Positions 7,945 to 17,270 of a stretch of 63,488 nucleotides of DNA are shown here, piece after piece (within the stretch, counting starts at the first letter, position 1; every line of letters begins with the position of its first letter). The notes under the pieces were generated by a model. That model did no database searches. It saw only the letters and a list, made by a program, of their open reading frames with translations, and was not told the origin of the DNA. The translations under genes and the position numbers were made by a program. The stretch is from F23-B02 sp963625655 (lineage in GTDB: Bacteria; Bacillota; Clostridia; Oscillospirales; Oscillospiraceae), in the NCBI GenBank assembly GCA_963625655.1, contig CAVFTS010000007.1:1-63488 (forward strand). Reading direction: 5' to 3'.

Positions 7945-10290
7945 TCAGGATTCCGTTTCCTCAATCGAATACAGGCAGGAGCCGAAGTCGCCGAACATAT
8001 GGATGTCGGGGGTGTAGCCCGTACCCATGAACTGATCGTTCATGCGCATACCCACACCGAGGGCGGCTCCCGTTGCGACGTACTCCTCCGCACCGTCGGG
8101 CATCGCAAGGAACCTGTTTGCGGTGCGAAGCACGAAGCCGTCGGGATGCAGCTCCACTGGCATGATGTGCTTTACAAGTCCGCCCACACGCTTTACGAAT
8201 ATGCGCTGCGGCTTGCAGCTTATCTTATAGTGCCTGCCGGAAACGAGACCCATGACCCGAAGCTCATCGCCGCCGGGAGAGGCGGTGCAGAGCTTTTGGA
8301 AATGCCCGGCAATATGCTCTCTGCCGTCCGGGGACGAGACCTGCAAATGCACCGTGTTGTCACGAAGCTCGTCAAAGCGCCGCAGCCGCCCGAACTGTAA
8401 GCAGGCACGGTACTTCTTATAATACCGTATCTGCTCCTTTATCTCACGAAGCTCGATGGGTGTGAGATATTTAAGGTCAAGCTCATAGCCCAAAACACCG
8501 AATGCGGCAACGTTAAAGCGGGTCGAAAGCGGGGTGTTGCGCAGCGTCTGCTGATGCGGCGCCGCCGAAACGTGCGCCCCCATGCACGACTGCGGGTACA
8601 GGTAACTCAGTCCGATTTGTATGTCGAGGCGCTCTATGGGGTCGGTATCGTCGGACGTCCATATCTGCGGCGAGTAGCACAGCATTCCGAGGTCAAAGCG
8701 GTTGCCGCCGGAGGAGCAGCTTTCAAACAGGATGTCGGGTCTGGGCGCAAAGATGCGCTCAAGGCAGTCGTACAGTCCCATAATGTAGCGGTGGTAAAAC
8801 TCGCCCTGCTCGGAAAGCAGCGGCGAATATGCGTCCGCCATGTGGCGGTTCATGTCCCACTTGACGTAGCTTATCGACGCCGAGTCGAGCGTTGCGCCGA
8901 CGTTATCGACGATGTAGTCACGCACCTCGCTCCTCGTGAGATCCAAAAGGAGCTGATTTCTGCCGAGAACCGCCTCGCCCGACGGCGGCAGTATCGCCCA
9001 GTCGGGGTGCGTTCTGTACAGCTCGGAATCCTCGTTCACGCTCTCCGGCTCGAACCACAGACCGAAGCTCAGTCCCGTTTTGTTTATCTGCTTTGCCAGC
9101 TCGGAAAGTCCTCCCGGCAGCTTCTGCGTATTAACGTTGTAATCGCCGAGACCTGCGGTGTCCGTGTTTCTGTCGCCGAACCAACCGTCGTCCAGCACAA
9201 AAAGCTCGACGCCGAGCTTTTTGGCGCTGCGGGCAAGCTTTATAAGCCCGTCACGGTCAAATTTAAAAAAGTTTGCCTCCCAGTTATTCAGCAGCACCGG
9301 GCGCTCCCTGTTCTTCCACTTGCCCCTCACGATGCAGGAATTCACAAAGCGGTGGAAGTTAAAGCTCAGACCGTTCAATCCCTCGCCGGAGTAGCTCATC
9401 ACAGCCTCGGGCGTTTCAAAGCTCTCACCCGAACCCAGCTTCCATTCAAAGCAGTGCGGATTGATGCCGAGCTGCACACGCACGAGGTCGTGATTCGACT
9501 TCTCCGCAAGTCCGAAGTGGTTGCCGCTGTACACAAGATTAAAGCCGTAGCAGCGTCCGTGTTCCTCCGTTGCGTACCTCTCCGATAGCAGGAAGCCCGG
9601 ATTGTGACGGTTGGAGGAGGAGCCGGTGGTGGAGGAGTTGATATACATTCCGTAATCAAGCTCATGCACATGACGGTGCGCTTCTTTTATCCAGCCGCCG
9701 TCGAAGGTGTGCATTTTAAATCCCCTGTCCGGCAGGTCGAGGCTCATGCTCATAATGCGCCTGAGCGAGATCACGCCCTCGCCCCGATTCTCGATAACGC
9801 AGCGGCGGCTTATAACGTCGCAGGACGGGAACACGGTGTAGTACATGTAAAGCTCCGCTGCGCCGCTCTTTTCACGCAGATGCACCCTGAGTGTTTCGGC
9901 GTCACCGAAGCCGTCGTAGGCGCTCGGCAGCGTTTCCGGTGCTATACAGCCCTTATGCTTTTCCCAGTCGCAGAATACGAAATCGTTGGAATAGCAGCCG
10001 TTTTGCAGCTTCATCTCAAGGGGGCTTTGGCGGTAGTCTCCCCTGCCGGTACCCGACCACTCAAGACACATGGTGTCAAGGCAGTATTCGCTGCGGCTGC
10101 GGCTGTACATTATGCTGCTGCCCCGCTGAATGTTGTTCTTAACGCAAAGCAGCGGTGCATCCTCGCTCTCCACCCGCTCGCCGTAGTGTATATGCTCAAG
10201 ATGCCCGAATTCGCTTATGCGGAAAAGGTAGCTCGTGTTTTCCGTGGACAGATTGAATACTCCGTCGTTAAATTCTATACTCACTGTCAT
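7945..10290 (-). CDS. Alpha-galactosidase, glycoside hydrolase family 36
   Basis: GH36 enzymes release terminal alpha-1,6-linked galactose from raffinose-family oligosaccharides and galactomannans. The roughly 780-aa protein has the N-terminal beta-sandwich and a catalytic TIM barrel with FVLDDGWFG. The nucleophile is in VKWDMNR (about residue 480) and the acid/base is in WTSDDTDP (about residue 548), after SCSSGGNRFDLG. No signal peptide is visible, so it is expected to act on imported sugars in the cytoplasm. A GTG at 10284 has better spacing from the GGGAG ribosome binding site than the ATG at 10290 and may be the true start. No sugar transporter lies alongside; it is a monocistronic gene with a good promoter. 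Confidence 0.93.
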   Translation of the reverse strand: MTVSIEFNDGVFNLSTENTSYLFRISEFGHLEHIHYGERVESEDAPLLCVKNNIQRGSSIMYSRSRSEYCLDTMCLEWSGTGRGDYRQSPLEMKLQNGCYSNDFVFCDWEKHKGCIAPETLPSAYDGFGDAETLRVHLREKSGAAELYMYYTVFPSCDVISRRCVIENRGEGVISLRRIMSMSLDLPDRGFKMHTFDGGWIKEAHRHVHELDYGMYINSSTTGSSSNRHNPGFLLSERYATEEHGRCYGFNLVYSGNHFGLAEKSNHDLVRVQLGINPHCFEWKLGSGESFETPEAVMSYSGEGLNGLSFNFHRFVNSCIVRGKWKNRERPVLLNNWEANFFKFDRDGLIKLARSAKKLGVELFVLDDGWFGDRNTDTAGLGDYNVNTQKLPGGLSELAKQINKTGLSFGLWFEPESVNEDSELYRTHPDWAILPPSGEAVLGRNQLLLDLTRSEVRDYIVDNVGATLDSASISYVKWDMNRHMADAYSPLLSEQGEFYHRYIMGLYDCLERIFAPRPDILFESCSSGGNRFDLGMLCYSPQIWTSDDTDPIERLDIQIGLSYLYPQSCMGAHVSAAPHQQTLRNTPLSTRFNVAAFGVLGYELDLKYLTPIELREIKEQIRYYKKYRACLQFGRLRRFDELRDNTVHLQVSSPDGREHIAGHFQKLCTASPGGDELRVMGLVSGRHYKISCKPQRIFVKRVGGLVKHIMPVELHPDGFVLRTANRFLAMPDGAEEYVATGAALGVGMRMNDQFMGTGYTPDIHMFGDFGSCLYSIEETES

Positions 10291-10313
10291 CACTCCCGCT
10301 CTTATATGGTTTT

Positions 10314-10342
10314 ATTATACCACGTTCCGTGTTTTGCGGCAA
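10314..10342 (-). promoter_or_regulatory. Promoter of the alpha-galactosidase gene
   Basis: On the minus strand TTGCCG (10342-10337) and TATAAT (10319-10314) are 17 bases apart, with an extended TGG before the -10. It ends immediately before the opposing ABC-F promoter. Confidence 0.7.
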
Positions 10343-10346
10343 CATA

Positions 10347-10376
10347 TTGCCAAGAGCTTTGGGAATGTGATATAAT
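10347..10376 (+). promoter_or_regulatory. Promoter of the ABC-F gene
   Basis: TTGCCA (10347-10352) and TATAAT (10371-10376) are 18 bases apart, with an extended -10 TG at 10368-10369. Confidence 0.7.
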
Positions 10377-10407
10377 CGGTAAGATATTAAGATACGAGGT
10401 AACCGCC

Positions 10408-12012
10408 ATGCTTACAGTCAACGATCTGTCCATAAATTTTGCGGGCAACGTCCTTTTCTCAAACGTCGACCTGCAATTCACCCCCGGCAACTGCTACGGC
10501 ATCATCGGCGCAAACGGCGCCGGAAAATCCACTTTTGTTAAGATACTCTCCGGCGAGCTTGAGCCGTCCACCGGCTCCGTGCATATAGCTCCCAAAAAGC
10601 GCATGAGCGTTTTGAAGCAGAACCAGAATATGTACGACGCATACACCGTCATGGACACCGTCATCATGGGCAACGAGCGTCTGTATAACTGCGGCAAGGA
10701 GAAGGACGCCATCTACGACAAGCCCGACTTCAGCGACGAGGACGGCATCCGTGCCGCCGAGCTTGAGGAGGAGTTTGCCGAGCTTGGCGGTTGGGAGGCG
10801 GAATCCGACGCAAGCAGGATTCTTCAGGGTCTCGGCGTTTCCCCGGACTTCCACGCAACGCCCATGAGCGAAATGGACCCCCGCTTAAAGGTCAAGGTGC
10901 TGCTTGCGCAGGCGCTGTTCGGCAACCCCGACATCATTCTGCTCGACGAGCCGACGAACAACCTCGACCTCAGCAGCGTCGTGTGGCTTGAGGACTTCCT
11001 CATGGACTACGAGGGAACAGTCCTCGTAGTCAGCCACGACCGCTATTTCCTCAACAACATCTGCACCCACATAGTCGATATAGATTACGGCAAGATAAAA
11101 ATGTACGTCGGTAACTATGACTTTTGGTACGAGTCCAGCCAGCTCATGCAGCGTCTCATCAAGGACCAGAACAAGAAAGCGGAGCAGAAGATCGCAGAGC
11201 TGCAAAGCTTTATCTCCCGCTTTGCGGCGAACAAGTCGAAGTCACGTCAGGCGACGAGCCGCAGAAAGCTGCTTGACAAGCTCACCGTTGAGGAGCTTCC
11301 CGCATCGGGCAGGCGCTATCCGTGGGTGGGCTTCAAGGCCGACCGTGAGCCGGGCAAGGACAGGCTCTTTGTCACCGAGATTTCCAAAACGGTCGACGGC
11401 GTGAAGCTTTTAAACAACATAAGCTTCATCGTCGGTAAGGAGGACAAAATAGCGATTGTCGGCAAGAACGAGCTTGCGGTCACGATGCTGTACAAGATCC
11501 TCATGGGCGAGGAGGAGCCGGACTCCGGCAGTGTCAAGTGGGGCGCTTCCATCACCACGGCGTACTTCCCCAAGGATCACAACTCCTTCTTTGAAAACTG
11601 CGACCTCGACCTCATGGACTGGATGCGCCAGTTCTCCGAGGACAAGCGTGAGAGCTACCTGCGAACCTTCCTCGGACGTATGCTGTTCAGCGGTGACGAC
11701 GTGTACAAGAGCGTCAAGGTGCTGTCCGGCGGCGAAAAGGTTCGTTGCATGATAAGCAAGATGATGCTGTCCGGAGCGAACTTCCTTGTTTTCGATCAGC
11801 CGACGAACCATCTCGACCTTGAGAGCATCGCAGCGCTCAACAACGGCATGGAGGCGTTTAAGTATAATGTCATCTTCTCCAGCCACGACCACCAGCTCAC
11901 GCAGACCGTCGCAAACAGGATAATCGAAATAACCGACGACGGCATCATAGACAGAAAGTGCAGCTTCGACGAGTACATGAATCTCACCGGCAGCAGCATC
12001 GAAACAAGATAA
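10408..12012 (+). CDS. ABC-F family ATPase (YbiT/YkpA type)
   Basis: ABC-F proteins carry two ATPase domains and no membrane part; most act on the ribosome during translation. This 534-aa protein has an intact first site: GANGAGKST near residue 35 and LLDEPTNNLD with Glu181. The P-site linker region follows. The second domain carries a degenerate Walker A (GKNELAVT), an LSGGEK signature, and FDQPTNHLD, in which Gln464 replaces the catalytic Glu. The start at 10408 follows GAGGT. Similarity is closest to the YbiT/YkpA group rather than to antibiotic-resistance ABC-Fs. It is a single-gene transcript ending at a shared hairpin. Confidence 0.9.
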   Translation: MLTVNDLSINFAGNVLFSNVDLQFTPGNCYGIIGANGAGKSTFVKILSGELEPSTGSVHIAPKKRMSVLKQNQNMYDAYTVMDTVIMGNERLYNCGKEKDAIYDKPDFSDEDGIRAAELEEEFAELGGWEAESDASRILQGLGVSPDFHATPMSEMDPRLKVKVLLAQALFGNPDIILLDEPTNNLDLSSVVWLEDFLMDYEGTVLVVSHDRYFLNNICTHIVDIDYGKIKMYVGNYDFWYESSQLMQRLIKDQNKKAEQKIAELQSFISRFAANKSKSRQATSRRKLLDKLTVEELPASGRRYPWVGFKADREPGKDRLFVTEISKTVDGVKLLNNISFIVGKEDKIAIVGKNELAVTMLYKILMGEEEPDSGSVKWGASITTAYFPKDHNSFFENCDLDLMDWMRQFSEDKRESYLRTFLGRMLFSGDDVYKSVKVLSGGEKVRCMISKMMLSGANFLVFDQPTNHLDLESIAALNNGMEAFKYNVIFSSHDHQLTQTVANRIIEITDDGIIDRKCSFDEYMNLTGSSIETR

Positions 12013-12014
12013 GA

Positions 12015-12061
12015 CATAAACTAAAACGGCAAGGCGTTCCGCCTTGCCGTTTTAGTTTATG
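12015..12061. terminator. Bidirectional terminator between ABC-F and AEC permease genes
   Basis: A perfect 21-bp inverted repeat (12015-12035 with 12041-12061, loop GTTCC) has A-rich and T-rich outer arms, so it can act on both strands. It includes the stop codon of the leftward permease gene (12057-12059). Confidence 0.9.
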
Positions 12062-12968
12062 TAAGAAAGCTCATTATCACCGGGATCGTTATCATGCTCA
12101 GTGCGGTGCTTATGAATATCTCCTCGGAGGATTCGATGCCGTCTCTGCCGTTTTCCAGCCCGAGTATCGTACACACTATTGCGGTCGGGGTCGCCATAAG
12201 CGCAACGATTATGCCGAGCTGCACGGGGTCGGATATGAAAAAGTGCAGCACGAACCAGACCGCCAAGGGGCAGACGATGAGCCTGACGAGGCTCAGAGCG
12301 TACAGCCTCGGATGCGAAAGAGCGTTCTTAACCGACACGGGTCCGAGCGAAATACCGACGCACATCATGCTCAGCGGCACCGTCGCTGCGGCAAGGGTGC
12401 CGCACACATCGTCGATGATCGTCGGAACCGGGATGCGGAGCGTGAATATCAGCACCGCCAAAAGGGTTGCGATTATCGGCGCATTTATCGCCTTTTTAAT
12501 ATTAAAGCCGCCCTTTTCGCCGCTTTTGAGCATTATCACGCCGACAGTGTACAGCAGCAGGTTAAAGGGGATATTCAGCAGCGACGCAAAAAACAGAGAC
12601 TCCTCGCCGTACAGCGCCGTGACGACCGGAAAGCCGACAAAGGCGTTGTTCATAAACGCCACAAGCAGTCTGTACATCCCACGGTCGCCGGATTTTATGC
12701 CGAGCAGCGTCGGCGTAACATAGGCAATGCCGAGGGTTATGAGCATGGCAAGGCACATCATCAGTATGCCGAAGCCCAGTTCCTTCCCGCTCAGGGTAAG
12801 CTCCTTGTTTATAACCGAGTCGAGTATCGTGGCGGCAAGAAACACGTTCATCACGAGCTTGCTGAGCCCCTTGTTGAATTCTGCGCCGACTATTTTCAGC
12901 CGGGCGCAGAGATAGCCTATCACAAGCAGTACGAAAAGCACCGCCATTTTTCCTATAAGTCCGCTCAT
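12057..12968 (-). CDS. Auxin efflux carrier (AEC) family permease
   Basis: This 303-aa integral membrane protein has about ten predicted helices in two repeats, typical of bacterial AEC transporters. These move malate, other carboxylates or unknown solutes. Family features include the N-terminal GYLCARLKIVGAEFNKGLSKLVMN type segment (quoted in part: GLSKLVMNVFLAATILDS) and PTAIVCTILG in the last quarter. The substrate cannot be told from sequence. Its start codon overlaps the mgtE stop by 4 bases, so it is probably the last gene of an ahcY-mgtE-permease transcript. Confidence 0.85.
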   Translation of the reverse strand: MSGLIGKMAVLFVLLVIGYLCARLKIVGAEFNKGLSKLVMNVFLAATILDSVINKELTLSGKELGFGILMMCLAMLITLGIAYVTPTLLGIKSGDRGMYRLLVAFMNNAFVGFPVVTALYGEESLFFASLLNIPFNLLLYTVGVIMLKSGEKGGFNIKKAINAPIIATLLAVLIFTLRIPVPTIIDDVCGTLAAATVPLSMMCVGISLGPVSVKNALSHPRLYALSLVRLIVCPLAVWFVLHFFISDPVQLGIIVALMATPTAIVCTILGLENGRDGIESSEEIFISTALSMITIPVIMSFLT

Positions 12969-14365
12969 ATGTGTATCAAAAGCCTCGCAATTTCAAGATA
13001 AATAAGCAGGGACACGGCGTCGGATATGGTCGTTATGAGCGGGGTGGCGACCACCGCCGGGTCAAGTCCGATTTTCTCCGCAAGTATGGGGAGCGAGCTT
13101 CCTACAACCTTTGCAAACATTACGGTCAGAACTATCGCAAGGCTGACCGTGAGCGCCACGGAAACGGTGACGGCGGGATTGTTCATAAGGAGCCTGTCCA
13201 CAAGCAGCATCTTGACGAAATTCACCGTCGCAAGGCTCACGCCGCAGAGGATTGAGACCCTCCACTCCTTCCACACGACACGCAGCACATCCGCAGGCTC
13301 GGTGTCACCGAGGGATATGCTTCGTATTATCGCAGTTGACGACTGTGCGCCCGAATTGCCGCCCGTACCCATGATAACGGGGACAAAGCCTATAAGCACC
13401 GTCTGCACCGCAAGCGCCTCCTCGAAGGAGTTGAGTATCATCGTGGTAAAGGTTGCGGACAGCATGAGAAACAGCAGCCACGGCACACGGTTTTTCCAAA
13501 TGTCGAAGGCTCCCGTCCTTGAATAGGGTTTGTCCGAAGGCGTCATTGCCGCCATAATTTCGAAGTCCTCGGTCGCTTCCTTTTCCATGACGTCGATGAC
13601 GTCGTCAACGGTGACTATGCCGACGAGCCTGCCCTCTCTGTCCGTGACGGGCAGAGCCATAAGGTCGTAGTCCGAAATTTTCTCGGCGGCCTCCTCCTGG
13701 TCATCCTGCGTCATGCAGAAAACGACGTTGGTGTCCATTATATCGCCCACGACGGTCTCGTCGTCGTTTAAGAGCAGATCTTTTACGCTGACTACGCCCT
13801 CAAGCTTTCTGTCCGCCGAGGTAACAAAGCAGGTGTAAATCGTCTCCTTGTCCTCACCGATGCGGCGTATCCTCGCAATGGCTTCCCTGACGTTCATGTA
13901 CTTTTTCAGGTCCACGAACTCTGCCGTCATAATGCTTCCGGCTGAGTTTTCGGGGTACTTGAGATACTGATTTATCAGATTCCTCGTCTCCCTCGTCGCC
14001 GTGCGCATGACACGCTTTACGACGTTTGCGGGAAGCTCCTCCATCATGTCAACGGCGTCGTCAACATACAGATCCTCGATGATTGCTCCAAGCTCGGAGT
14101 CGGTAATCGAGTTAATTATAAGCTCCTGCTCCGGGGCTTCGAGATTTGCAAAAACCTCCGCCGCCTTGCCCTTTGACAGCAGACGGAAAACCATAGGCAT
14201 ACGCTGCGTATCGACCTCGGCCAGAAACTCCGCAACGTCAAATTCGTTCATTTCCTCAAGGCGGTTTTGCAGTGCCTTCATACGCTGTGCGTCAAGCAGT
14301 CCGGAAAGCTCTTCAAACTGTCTGTCGTGCATGGTCTCAAAGTCCATGCCTTCGTTTTCGCCCAT
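12965..14365 (-). CDS. mgtE: MgtE-type magnesium transporter
   Basis: MgtE is a Mg2+ channel gated by intracellular Mg2+. The 466-aa protein has the cytosolic N-domain of helical repeats (residues 1-130), a CBS pair (about 135-255) and a five-helix membrane domain with PVIMGTGGNSGAQSST and the C-terminal DPAVVATPLITTISDA segment. AAAGGAGG seven bases before the ATG at 14365 supports this start over an internal Met. It follows ahcY by 33 bases and overlaps the AEC permease by 4. No M-box Mg2+ riboswitch is visible in the short gap upstream. Confidence 0.96.
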   Translation of the reverse strand: MGENEGMDFETMHDRQFEELSGLLDAQRMKALQNRLEEMNEFDVAEFLAEVDTQRMPMVFRLLSKGKAAEVFANLEAPEQELIINSITDSELGAIIEDLYVDDAVDMMEELPANVVKRVMRTATRETRNLINQYLKYPENSAGSIMTAEFVDLKKYMNVREAIARIRRIGEDKETIYTCFVTSADRKLEGVVSVKDLLLNDDETVVGDIMDTNVVFCMTQDDQEEAAEKISDYDLMALPVTDREGRLVGIVTVDDVIDVMEKEATEDFEIMAAMTPSDKPYSRTGAFDIWKNRVPWLLFLMLSATFTTMILNSFEEALAVQTVLIGFVPVIMGTGGNSGAQSSTAIIRSISLGDTEPADVLRVVWKEWRVSILCGVSLATVNFVKMLLVDRLLMNNPAVTVSVALTVSLAIVLTVMFAKVVGSSLPILAEKIGLDPAVVATPLITTISDAVSLLIYLEIARLLIHI

Positions 14366-14398
14366 ACGCTTTCCTCCTTTCAGAGTCTTTTCTCTCGC

Positions 14399-15634
14399 TT
14401 ATACTCCGAGGTACTCCGCCTGCTCACGGCTGAGCGTGTCTATCGAAACGCCCATTGCGGCAAGCTTCTTTATCGCAACGGCCTTGTCTATATCCTCCGG
14501 CACCGGCAGAACACCGCACTGAAGCTTTCCTGCGTTCTCGGCGATGTAGCGTGCGCTGAGCGCCTGTATCGCAAAGCTCATGTCCATGATCTCCGCCGGG
14601 TGACCGTCCGCTGCGGCAAGGTTCACGAGTCTGCCCTCGGCAATCGTAAACAGCGTTTTGCCGTCGGGCATGACGTAGCCCTGAATGTTGTGCCGTGCCT
14701 CGTATTTTCTGACCGCCATGCGCTCAAGTCCTTCCATGTCGACCTCGACATTGAAGTGACCTGCGTTGCTGAGTATGGCGCCGTCCTTCATCAGCGGGAA
14801 ATGCTCCGCCGTTATGATATCTCTGCCGCCGGTCACGGTGCAGAAAATGTCGCCCACCTTTGCCGCCTGCGCCATGGGCATAACCTCGTAGCCGTCCATG
14901 ACCGCCTCGAGCGCACGCACGGGGTCGGTCTCGGTGACGATAACCTTTGCGCCCAAGCCTTTTGCTCTGAGGCTCACTCCCTTGCCGCACCAGCCGTAGC
15001 CGGATATGACGACGTATTTGCCGGCGATTATCAGATTCGTGGTGCGGCAGATGCCGTCCCACACGCTCTGACCCGTGCCGTAGCGGTTGTCAAACATATG
15101 CTTGCAGTCGGCGTCGTTCACACGCACCATCGGGAAGCGCAAAGCGCCCTCCCTGTCCATTATCTTCAAACGGTTGATGCCCGTCGTCGTCTCCTCGCAG
15201 CCGCCGAGGACATTGGGGATAAGCTCCGTAAATTCGGTGTGCATGAGATGCACAAGGTCTCCGCCGTCATCAATGATGATGTTCGGCCCGACCCTGAGGA
15301 CCTCTCTGAGGCAGGCTTCATATTCCTCGCCGTCGCAGCCGTAGCGGGCAAACACATTCATTCCGCCGGAGGCAAGCGCCGCTGCGACGTCGTCCTGCGT
15401 TGAAAGGGGGTTAGAGCCGGTGACGAACATCTCCGCGCCGCCCATTTCCATGACCCGGCACAGGTACGCCGTCTTTGCCTCAAGATGCACCGAAAGTGCG
15501 ACCTTAAGCCCCGCAAAGGGCTTTGTTTTCTTGAAATCCTCGCCGATGCTCCTGAGAACGGGCATATTGCGCTCCACCCAGCTTATCTTCGTTTCGCCGG
15601 ACGGGGCAAGCTTAATGTCTTTTATAATGCTCAT
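14399..15634 (-). CDS. ahcY: Adenosylhomocysteinase (S-adenosylhomocysteine hydrolase)
   Basis: It splits S-adenosylhomocysteine, the product of SAM-dependent methylation, into homocysteine and adenosine using bound NAD. The roughly 411-aa protein has the substrate region TGSNPLSTQDDVAAAL, the NAD-binding GYGWCGKG and the C-terminal motif SFAIQALSARY. I chose the second ATG at 15634 because AAGGGGGT then lies seven bases upstream; the ATG at 15640 would be one base from it. Its own promoter leaves a leader of only about 20-30 bases, so no SAH riboswitch fits. It heads a transcript with mgtE and the AEC permease. Confidence 0.96.
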   Translation of the reverse strand: MSIIKDIKLAPSGETKISWVERNMPVLRSIGEDFKKTKPFAGLKVALSVHLEAKTAYLCRVMEMGGAEMFVTGSNPLSTQDDVAAALASGGMNVFARYGCDGEEYEACLREVLRVGPNIIIDDGGDLVHLMHTEFTELIPNVLGGCEETTTGINRLKIMDREGALRFPMVRVNDADCKHMFDNRYGTGQSVWDGICRTTNLIIAGKYVVISGYGWCGKGVSLRAKGLGAKVIVTETDPVRALEAVMDGYEVMPMAQAAKVGDIFCTVTGGRDIITAEHFPLMKDGAILSNAGHFNVEVDMEGLERMAVRKYEARHNIQGYVMPDGKTLFTIAEGRLVNLAAADGHPAEIMDMSFAIQALSARYIAENAGKLQCGVLPVPEDIDKAVAIKKLAAMGVSIDTLSREQAEYLGV

Positions 15635-15665
15635 ATCCATACCCCCTTGTAAATTTAAACACTTT

Positions 15666-15694
15666 ATTTTAACACTAATTTTACCCTCCCGCAA
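15666..15694 (-). promoter_or_regulatory. Promoter of ahcY
   Basis: TTGCGG (15694-15689) and TAAAAT (15671-15666) are 17 bases apart on the minus strand with an extended TGT before the -10. The -35 touches the foot of the hairpin upstream. Confidence 0.55.
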
Positions 15695-15739
15695 TAGCGA
15701 AAAGACGGATTCCAAACGGGAATCCGTCTTTTCGCTATT
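15693..15739 (-). terminator. Terminator-like hairpin after the AGCS symporter gene
   Basis: A perfect 21-bp stem (15693-15713 with 15719-15739, 5-base loop) follows the symporter stop codon by 8 bases. The minus-strand sequence after it is G-rich, not U-rich, so termination efficiency is uncertain. Confidence 0.65.
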
Positions 15740-15747
15740 TAGTGCGT

Positions 15748-17190
15748 TTATTTGTCGCTCAGGCTCTCTTTGTTTTTGCCCGCCTTTTTTGCGCTTGCCG
15801 CCACGAGTCCCGACAGCGCAAGCAGCGCTATGACGTTGGGCAGCACCATGATGTTGTTGAACATATCGGTAAGCTCCCAAACGAGGTCGTTTTTAAACAG
15901 CGCACCCAGCACAACGAAGATGACAGCCAGCACGGAATATGCCGTGACCGCCTTCTTGCCGAACAGATACTGCACGTTTATGCGTCCGAAGAAGTTCCAG
16001 CCCAAGATGGTCGAGAATGCGAAGAACAGCAGGCAGACGGCAACGAAGATGCTGCCGAGGTTCTTGCCGAACACGCTGCCGAAGGCAAGCTGTGCAAGGT
16101 TGTTGTTGCTTATGCCGAGTGCGGTAAGGCTCTCCGTGTCCGTGACCTTTCCGGCAAGCGCACCGTCACCGACGTACATGGTCGAGATAACGACGAGCGC
16201 CGTGAGCGTAAGCACGATGAAGGTGTCTATAAACACACCCATCATTGCGACGATGCCCTGATCGTGCGGCGTTTTCACGTTCGCCTGAGCGTGTGCGTGC
16301 GGGGTGGAGCCCATGCCCGCCTCGTTGGAGAACAGTCCTCTCTTTGCGCCCTGAGAAATTGCGGCGTATATCGCAGCGCCGAGGCTTCCCCCGATTATCG
16401 CAGTCGGGTCAAATGCGGCTTTTACGATGAGCGCGAAGGTTTCGGGTATATACTCGATGCGGCAGACGAGGATAACAAGGCTGCCGAGGATGTACAGCAC
16501 CGCCATCACCGGTACGAGCTTTTCCGTCACGGCGGCAAGGCGCTTGGTTCCGCCGAGGAATATCGCTCCCGCAAGTGCTGCGATTACCAGTCCGACAATC
16601 CACGTCGGGATATTGAACGCTTCCTTGCAGGCTCCGGCTATGGAGTTTGACTGCACCATGGTTCCCATGAAGCCGAGTGCAAGTATCAGTGCGACGGCAA
16701 AGAAGCCGGCGAGGAAGCTCCCGAACTTGCCCTTAAAGGCACGCTTTATGTAGTATACGGGGCCGCCGGAGATGCTGCCGTCCGGGTTTTTCACTCTCGT
16801 CTCCTGCGCAAGCACCGCTTCGGCGTATATCGTTGCCATGCCGAAGAATGCGATTATCCACATCCAAAAGATCGCACCGGGTCCGCCGATGAGGATTGCA
16901 CCGCAGGCGCCGACGATGTTGCCGGTACCGACCTGCGCCGCAATTGCGGTCGTGAGCGCTTGGAAAGAACTCATGCCGCTGTCGTGCTTTTTACCCTTGA
17001 GCGAGATGTTGCCGAACACGCTCCGCCAAGCCTCGCCGAAGCAGCGCACCTGAACAAACTTCGTTCTGATCGAAAAATACAGACCGCAGCCCACCAGCAA
17101 TATGATGAGCATATAGTTTGACAAATAGTTGTTGACGAAGCTTGCCATCGTCATCAGTGCGTCCTGCACCTTCACCAATAAGCCTTCCAT
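15748..17190 (-). CDS. Sodium:alanine/glycine symporter, AGCS family
   Basis: AGCS transporters import alanine or glycine with Na+. The 480-aa membrane protein has about eleven helices and family motifs including AAQVGTGNIVGACGAI in the first third, GGPVYYIKRAF and SNEAGMGSTPHAHA. The start at 17190 follows GGAGG by seven bases; longer in-frame starts would run into the leader terminator. A glycine riboswitch aptamer and terminator lie in the leader, which argues for glycine as a substrate and for repression when glycine is plentiful. Confidence 0.95.
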   Translation of the reverse strand: MEGLLVKVQDALMTMASFVNNYLSNYMLIILLVGCGLYFSIRTKFVQVRCFGEAWRSVFGNISLKGKKHDSGMSSFQALTTAIAAQVGTGNIVGACGAILIGGPGAIFWMWIIAFFGMATIYAEAVLAQETRVKNPDGSISGGPVYYIKRAFKGKFGSFLAGFFAVALILALGFMGTMVQSNSIAGACKEAFNIPTWIVGLVIAALAGAIFLGGTKRLAAVTEKLVPVMAVLYILGSLVILVCRIEYIPETFALIVKAAFDPTAIIGGSLGAAIYAAISQGAKRGLFSNEAGMGSTPHAHAQANVKTPHDQGIVAMMGVFIDTFIVLTLTALVVISTMYVGDGALAGKVTDTESLTALGISNNNLAQLAFGSVFGKNLGSIFVAVCLLFFAFSTILGWNFFGRINVQYLFGKKAVTAYSVLAVIFVVLGALFKNDLVWELTDMFNNIMVLPNVIALLALSGLVAASAKKAGKNKESLSDK

Positions 17191-17202
17191 TTTGATTCCT
17201 CC

Positions 17203-17238
17203 AAAAAAACAAAAAATGCTGCTGATAATATCAGCAGC
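17203..17238 (-). terminator. Riboswitch-controlled terminator before the AGCS gene
   Basis: GCTGCTGA pairs with TCAGCAGC (17218-17238) and is followed on the minus strand by a U-rich run to 17203. The Shine-Dalgarno of the symporter begins directly after. The 5' side continues into CTCCGGAGCT (17245-17236), which can pair with the aptamer. Confidence 0.85.
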
Positions 17239-17270
17239 TCCGGAGTAAAAAGAAAACATATCGAATTAAT

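Noticed and set aside
14366..14398. Possible M-box Mg2+ riboswitch before mgtE
   Set aside because: Only 33 bases separate ahcY and mgtE; an M-box needs well over 100.
15635..15666. Possible SAH riboswitch before ahcY
   Set aside because: The likely transcript leader is only about 20-30 bases, too short for an aptamer.
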